Source: Pseudonocardia sulfidoxydans NBRC 16205
GTDB lineage: Bacteria > Actinomycetota > Actinomycetes > Mycobacteriales > Pseudonocardiaceae
Direction of reading: 5' to 3'
Length of the DNA: 64,000 nt
Assembly (NCBI RefSeq): GCF_007989085.1
Contig: NZ_BJVJ01000012.1
Location: forward strand, 38,783 to 102,782
A program made the translations under genes and the position numbers. Of the stretch, positions 61,081 through 64,000 are shown one piece after another. The notes beneath the pieces are model-generated. The model was not told where the DNA came from. It was given only the letters and a program-made list of their open reading frames with translations, and searched no databases. Within the stretch, counting starts at the first letter, position 1; the number at the start of each line of letters is the position of its first letter.

Positions 61081-63659
61081 TGGTCGACGTCTCGCCCGAT
61101 CCGCGCGCTGCGGAGCCCGAACCCTCTCCGTCCGCGGTGCGGCGGGCGTTGCGGCGGGCCCGGGACGGCGCGACGCTCGACGTCACCGAGGCTGCGGTGC
61201 TGCTGGCCGCCCGCGGGGAGCAGCTCGACGAGCTGCTCGACGCCGCCTCCCGGGTTCGCGACGCGGGCCTGGTCGACGCCGGACGCCCGGGCGTTGTCAC
61301 GTACTCGCGCAAGGTTTTCATCCCGCTGACGCGGCTGTGCCGCGACCGGTGCCACTACTGCACCTTCGCGACGGTCCCGCACCGGCTGGAGTCGCTGTTC
61401 CTGGAGCGCGACGAGGTCCTGGAGATCGCGCGCCAGGGCGCGGCGGCGGGCTGCAAGGAAGCCCTGTTCACCCTGGGCGACCGGCCGGAGGAGCGCTGGC
61501 CCGCGGCCCGGGAGTGGCTCGACGCCCGCGGTTACGACTCCACGTTGGACTATGTGCGTGCGTGCGCGATCGCGGTCCTGGAGGAGACGGGGCTGCTGCC
61601 GCACCTCAACCCCGGTGTCATGTCGTGGGAGGAGCTGACGCGGCTCAAGCCCGTCGCGCCGAGCATGGGCATGATGCTGGAGACGACGGCGACGCGGCTG
61701 TGGTCGGAGCGGTCCGGCCCGCACTACGGCAGCCCTGACAAGGAGCCCGCGGTCCGGCTGCGCGCGTTGACCGACGCCGGCCGCGTCGGGGTCCCGTTCA
61801 CCACGGGCATCCTGATCGGGATCGGCGAGACCCGGACCGAGCGCGCGGAGTCGATCTTCGCGATCCGGTCGGCGTCGCGGGCGCACGGGCATGTGCAGGA
61901 GACGATCGTCCAGAACTTCCGGGCCAAGCCCGACACCGCGATGCGTGACGACCCGGACGCGTCGTTGGAGGACCTGGCCGCGACGATCGCGGTCACCCGG
62001 ATCGTGCTGGGCTCGAAGGTGCGCGTGCAGGCCCCGCCCAACCTGGTGGGGGAGGAGTTCGCGTTGATGCTGCGCGCGGGCATCGACGACTGGGGCGGCG
62101 TCTCGCCCGTCACCGCCGACCACGTGAACCCCGAGCGGCCGTGGCCCGCGATCGAGGAGCTGGCGGCCCGCTCGGCCGAGGCCGGGTTCACGCTGCGGGA
62201 GCGGCTGACGGTGTACCCGCGTTACGTGCGGGCGGGTTCGCCGTGGATCGACACCCGGCTGCACGCCCACGTCGCGGCCCTCGCCGGGCCGGACGGGCTC
62301 GCGAACGAGGACGCGGTCGTCGAGGGCAGGCCGTGGCAGGAGCCCGACGGCGGGTTCGAGTCGACCGGCCGGATCGACCTTCACGAGGCGATCGACACCA
62401 CCGGCCGGACCGACGACCGTCGCGGCGACTTCGACTCCGTCTACGGCGACTGGGAGGCGTTGCGCGACAGCGTGTCGGCGTCCGCGACGGCGGCGCCGGA
62501 GCGCCTGGACTCCGATGTCCGTGCCGGGCTGCGGCTCGCCGCGTCGAACCCCGCCGCGCTGCTGAACCCGGCCAACGAGGCCGCCGCGATGGCTGTCCTG
62601 ACCGCCGACGGCGCCGCGTTGGAGGAGCTGGCCCGTCTCGCCGACGAGGTGCGCCGGGACGCGGTGGGCGACGACGTGACCTTCGTCGTCAACCGCAACA
62701 TCAACTTCTCGAACGTCTGCTACGTCGGGTGCCGGTTCTGTGCGTTCGCCCAGCGTGAGCGGGATGCCGACGCGTTCCGGCTGTCGCTGGACGAGGTCGC
62801 GGCCCGCGCCGCGGACGCCGCCGCCGACGGGGCCACCGAGGTCTGCATGCAGGGTGGTATCGACCCGCAGCTGCCGGTGACCTTCTACGCCGACCTGGTC
62901 CGCTCGGTGCACGCTGCGGTGCCGGGGATGCACGTGCACGCGTTCTCGCCCATGGAGATCGTGTCCGCGGCGGCGAAGGCGGGCGTCTCGATCAAGGAGT
63001 GGATCACCGAGCTGCGCGATGCCGGGCTCGGCTCCATCCCGGGAACGGCCGCCGAGATCCTCGACGACGAGGTCCGCTGGGTGCTGACGAAGGGTAAACT
63101 GCCTGCGGCACAGTGGGTCGAGGTGGTGTCGACGGCGCACGAGCTGGGCGTCGCGTCGAGCTCGACGATGATGTATGGGCACGTTGACACCCCGTTGCAC
63201 TGGCTGGGGCACATGCGCACGCTGGCGTCGATCCAGGACCGCACGGGTGGGTTCACCGAGTTCGTGCCGTTGCCGTTCGTGCACCACAACGCCCCGATCT
63301 ACCTGGCCGGTATCGCCCGCCCGGGCCCGACCGAGCGTGACAACCGTGCGGTGCACGCCTTCGCCCGGCTGGCTCTGCACGGGCGGATCGATCACATCCA
63401 GTGCTCGTGGGTGAAGCTCGGTGACGACCTGTCCGCGGAGATCCTGCGCGGCGGTGCCGACGACATGGGCGGCACGCTGATGGAGGAGACCATTTCCCGG
63501 ATGGCGGGCTCGGAGAACGGCTCGGCCCGCTCGGTGGCGGAGCTGACGTCGATCGCCACGGCGGCGGGCCGCCCGGTCCGGCAGCGGACGACGACCTACC
63601 GCGGCCGTCCGGAGCACCTCACCCCGACCCGCCGCGCGCTGCCCCTGACCCTCGCCTGA
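61080..63659 (+). CDS. fbiC: 7,8-didemethyl-8-hydroxy-5-deazariboflavin (FO) synthase
   Basis: This 859-residue two-domain radical SAM protein makes FO, the chromophore of coenzyme F420, from a flavin-pathway intermediate and tyrosine. The N-terminal CofG-like domain has Cys87, Cys91 and Cys94 (CRDRCHYC). The C-terminal CofH-like domain has Cys547, Cys551 and Cys554 (CYVGCRFC) and [12 protein letters not shown] and [12 protein letters not shown] motifs. It is the fused type of actinobacteria, indicating this organism makes F420. The ATG at 61080 is leaderless. Confidence 0.97.
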   Translation: MVDVSPDPRAAEPEPSPSAVRRALRRARDGATLDVTEAAVLLAARGEQLDELLDAASRVRDAGLVDAGRPGVVTYSRKVFIPLTRLCRDRCHYCTFATVPHRLESLFLERDEVLEIARQGAAAGCKEALFTLGDRPEERWPAAREWLDARGYDSTLDYVRACAIAVLEETGLLPHLNPGVMSWEELTRLKPVAPSMGMMLETTATRLWSERSGPHYGSPDKEPAVRLRALTDAGRVGVPFTTGILIGIGETRTERAESIFAIRSASRAHGHVQETIVQNFRAKPDTAMRDDPDASLEDLAATIAVTRIVLGSKVRVQAPPNLVGEEFALMLRAGIDDWGGVSPVTADHVNPERPWPAIEELAARSAEAGFTLRERLTVYPRYVRAGSPWIDTRLHAHVAALAGPDGLANEDAVVEGRPWQEPDGGFESTGRIDLHEAIDTTGRTDDRRGDFDSVYGDWEALRDSVSASATAAPERLDSDVRAGLRLAASNPAALLNPANEAAAMAVLTADGAALEELARLADEVRRDAVGDDVTFVVNRNINFSNVCYVGCRFCAFAQRERDADAFRLSLDEVAARAADAAADGATEVCMQGGIDPQLPVTFYADLVRSVHAAVPGMHVHAFSPMEIVSAAAKAGVSIKEWITELRDAGLGSIPGTAAEILDDEVRWVLTKGKLPAAQWVEVVSTAHELGVASSSTMMYGHVDTPLHWLGHMRTLASIQDRTGGFTEFVPLPFVHHNAPIYLAGIARPGPTERDNRAVHAFARLALHGRIDHIQCSWVKLGDDLSAEILRGGADDMGGTLMEETISRMAGSENGSARSVAELTSIATAAGRPVRQRTTTYRGRPEHLTPTRRALPLTLA

Positions 63660-63673
63660 CAGCGCCCTCGACC

Positions 63674-63738
63674 CCGCCGAGTTCGACACGAGACTGGTTC
63701 GATCATGGCCGGGACCAGTCGCACGTCGAACTCGGCGG
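63674..63738. repeat. 65-bp interrupted palindrome downstream of fbiC
   Basis: CCGCCGAGTTCGAC (63674-63687) and GTCGAACTCGGCGG (63725-63738) are perfect outer arms. GACTGGT (63692-63698) and ACCAGTC (63714-63720) pair inside. It is another element type, placed 15 bases after the fbiC stop. Confidence 0.85.
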
Positions 63739-63767
63739 AGGTGGTCAGCGGGCGCGGCTCGGCGACG

Positions 63768-63780
63768 TAGCATCGGGGCA
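63768..63780 (+). promoter_or_regulatory. Leaderless -10 element for the small gene at 63780
   Basis: TAGCAT (63768-63773), 6 bases, then ATG. There is no Shine-Dalgarno sequence. Confidence 0.55.
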
Positions 63781-63974
63781 TGGGCGTACTCGGTGAGATG
63801 TTCCCCGGGCCGAAGATCCGTGACGAGAGCAGCGAGGCCGGTGACGGCGAGAAGTGGCAGCTCGGGCCGATCGACCTCGACTCGAACACGGTCGTCCTGC
63901 ACCGTGGCGGCGACGCCACCCAGAGCGACATGGAGGCGGTGGTCGTCGAGGACGCGGACGGCGACTCCGACTGA
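63780..63974 (+). CDS. Small acidic protein of unknown function
   Basis: This 64-residue protein was not recognised. It is acidic, with the plausible strand segments KWQLGPIDLDSNTVVLHRGG and MEAVVVEDADGDSD. There is no membrane segment or signal peptide. The leaderless promoter and the 40-bp palindrome following its stop by 4 bases support it as a real gene. It may be a short cytoplasmic accessory protein. Confidence 0.7.
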   Translation: MGVLGEMFPGPKIRDESSEAGDGEKWQLGPIDLDSNTVVLHRGGDATQSDMEAVVVEDADGDSD

Positions 63975-63978
63975 CGCT

Positions 63979-64000
63979 GTGAGTGGCAATAGTCGCTATA
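63979..64000. repeat. 40-bp palindrome, copy 4, cut by the window end
   Basis: The left half GTGAGTGGCAATAGTCGCTA is complete and followed by TA, the first two bases of the expected right half. It begins 4 bases after a stop codon, as expected for the family. The gene beyond the window is predicted to be convergent. Confidence 0.85.

Overview
The window is very GC-rich (roughly 70% or more by eye), densely coded chromosomal DNA from an actinobacterium. Lineage markers include a WhiB3/WhiD regulator, a BldM-type regulator, SigD with its anti-sigma factor RsdA, coenzyme F420 synthesis (fbiC), the gyrase-mimic MfpA, a PerM-like divisome protein, GroEL1 with a histidine tail, and the ImuA'/ImuB/DnaE2 mutasome. 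Gene order matches Mycobacterium in several blocks and Streptomyces in another. Together with the GC content this suggests Pseudonocardiales, probably near Pseudonocardia; that placement is inference. No phage, insertion sequence, CRISPR array, rRNA or convincing tRNA gene was seen. This is core chromosome whose unusual content lies mainly between the genes.

Layout. (1) 1-8313: the end of a bifunctional NAD(P)HX repair enzyme, a divergent azoreductase/MarR pair, then an overlapping gene string for alanine racemase, a hydrolase, TsaE, a HAD protein, TsaB, RimI and TsaD (cell-wall D-alanine and tRNA t6A). (2) 8383-9979: an aldo/keto reductase and a membrane protein on the minus strand. (3) 10004-24340: groES-groEL1 under a CIRCE site, whiB3, a B12-domain MerR protein, a hypothetical protein, bldM, sigD-rsdA, DUF5319, guaB, guaB3, guaA and a methylenetetrahydrofolate reductase. 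(4) 24440-28132: an envelope-stress module of a PspC/LiaF-like protein divergent from a PspC-fused histidine kinase and its response regulator. (5) 28209-42634: glycine-rich and small membrane proteins, then chorismate mutase, pcrA, an M23 peptidase, a lipase, sucCD, DUF5336, a PerM-like protein, purN and purH. From chorismate mutase to purH this tracks M. tuberculosis Rv0948c-Rv0957, recalled from memory. (6) 42656-53087: a membrane glycosyltransferase and the SOS mutasome (imuA', imuB, dnaE2) enclosing a lactate-dehydrogenase-like flavoenzyme and a MerR-thioredoxin pair. (7) 53165-63974: an acetate permease, mfpA, folD, icd, xth, a Ser/Thr kinase, a YbaK protein, fbiC and a small unknown protein.

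The most unusual content is a set of dispersed palindromes. A 40-bp palindrome with paired, compensatory changes lies at the 3' ends of genes in three convergent gaps and at the right window edge. A separate family of uniform 54-bp elements with 14-bp inverted arms has seven copies. Three of these lie in frame inside the PerM-like gene, each adding exactly 18 codons. Two further unrelated large palindromes flank fbiC.

Regulation can be read in several places. There is a CIRCE site over the groES promoter, a pair of MarR operators, and a MerR-type promoter with a 20-bp spacer. Perfect LexA boxes precede both mutasome units, with perfect DnaA boxes beside them. At least six genes show a TANNNT -10 hexamer 6 or 7 bases before the start codon, consistent with leaderless mRNAs.
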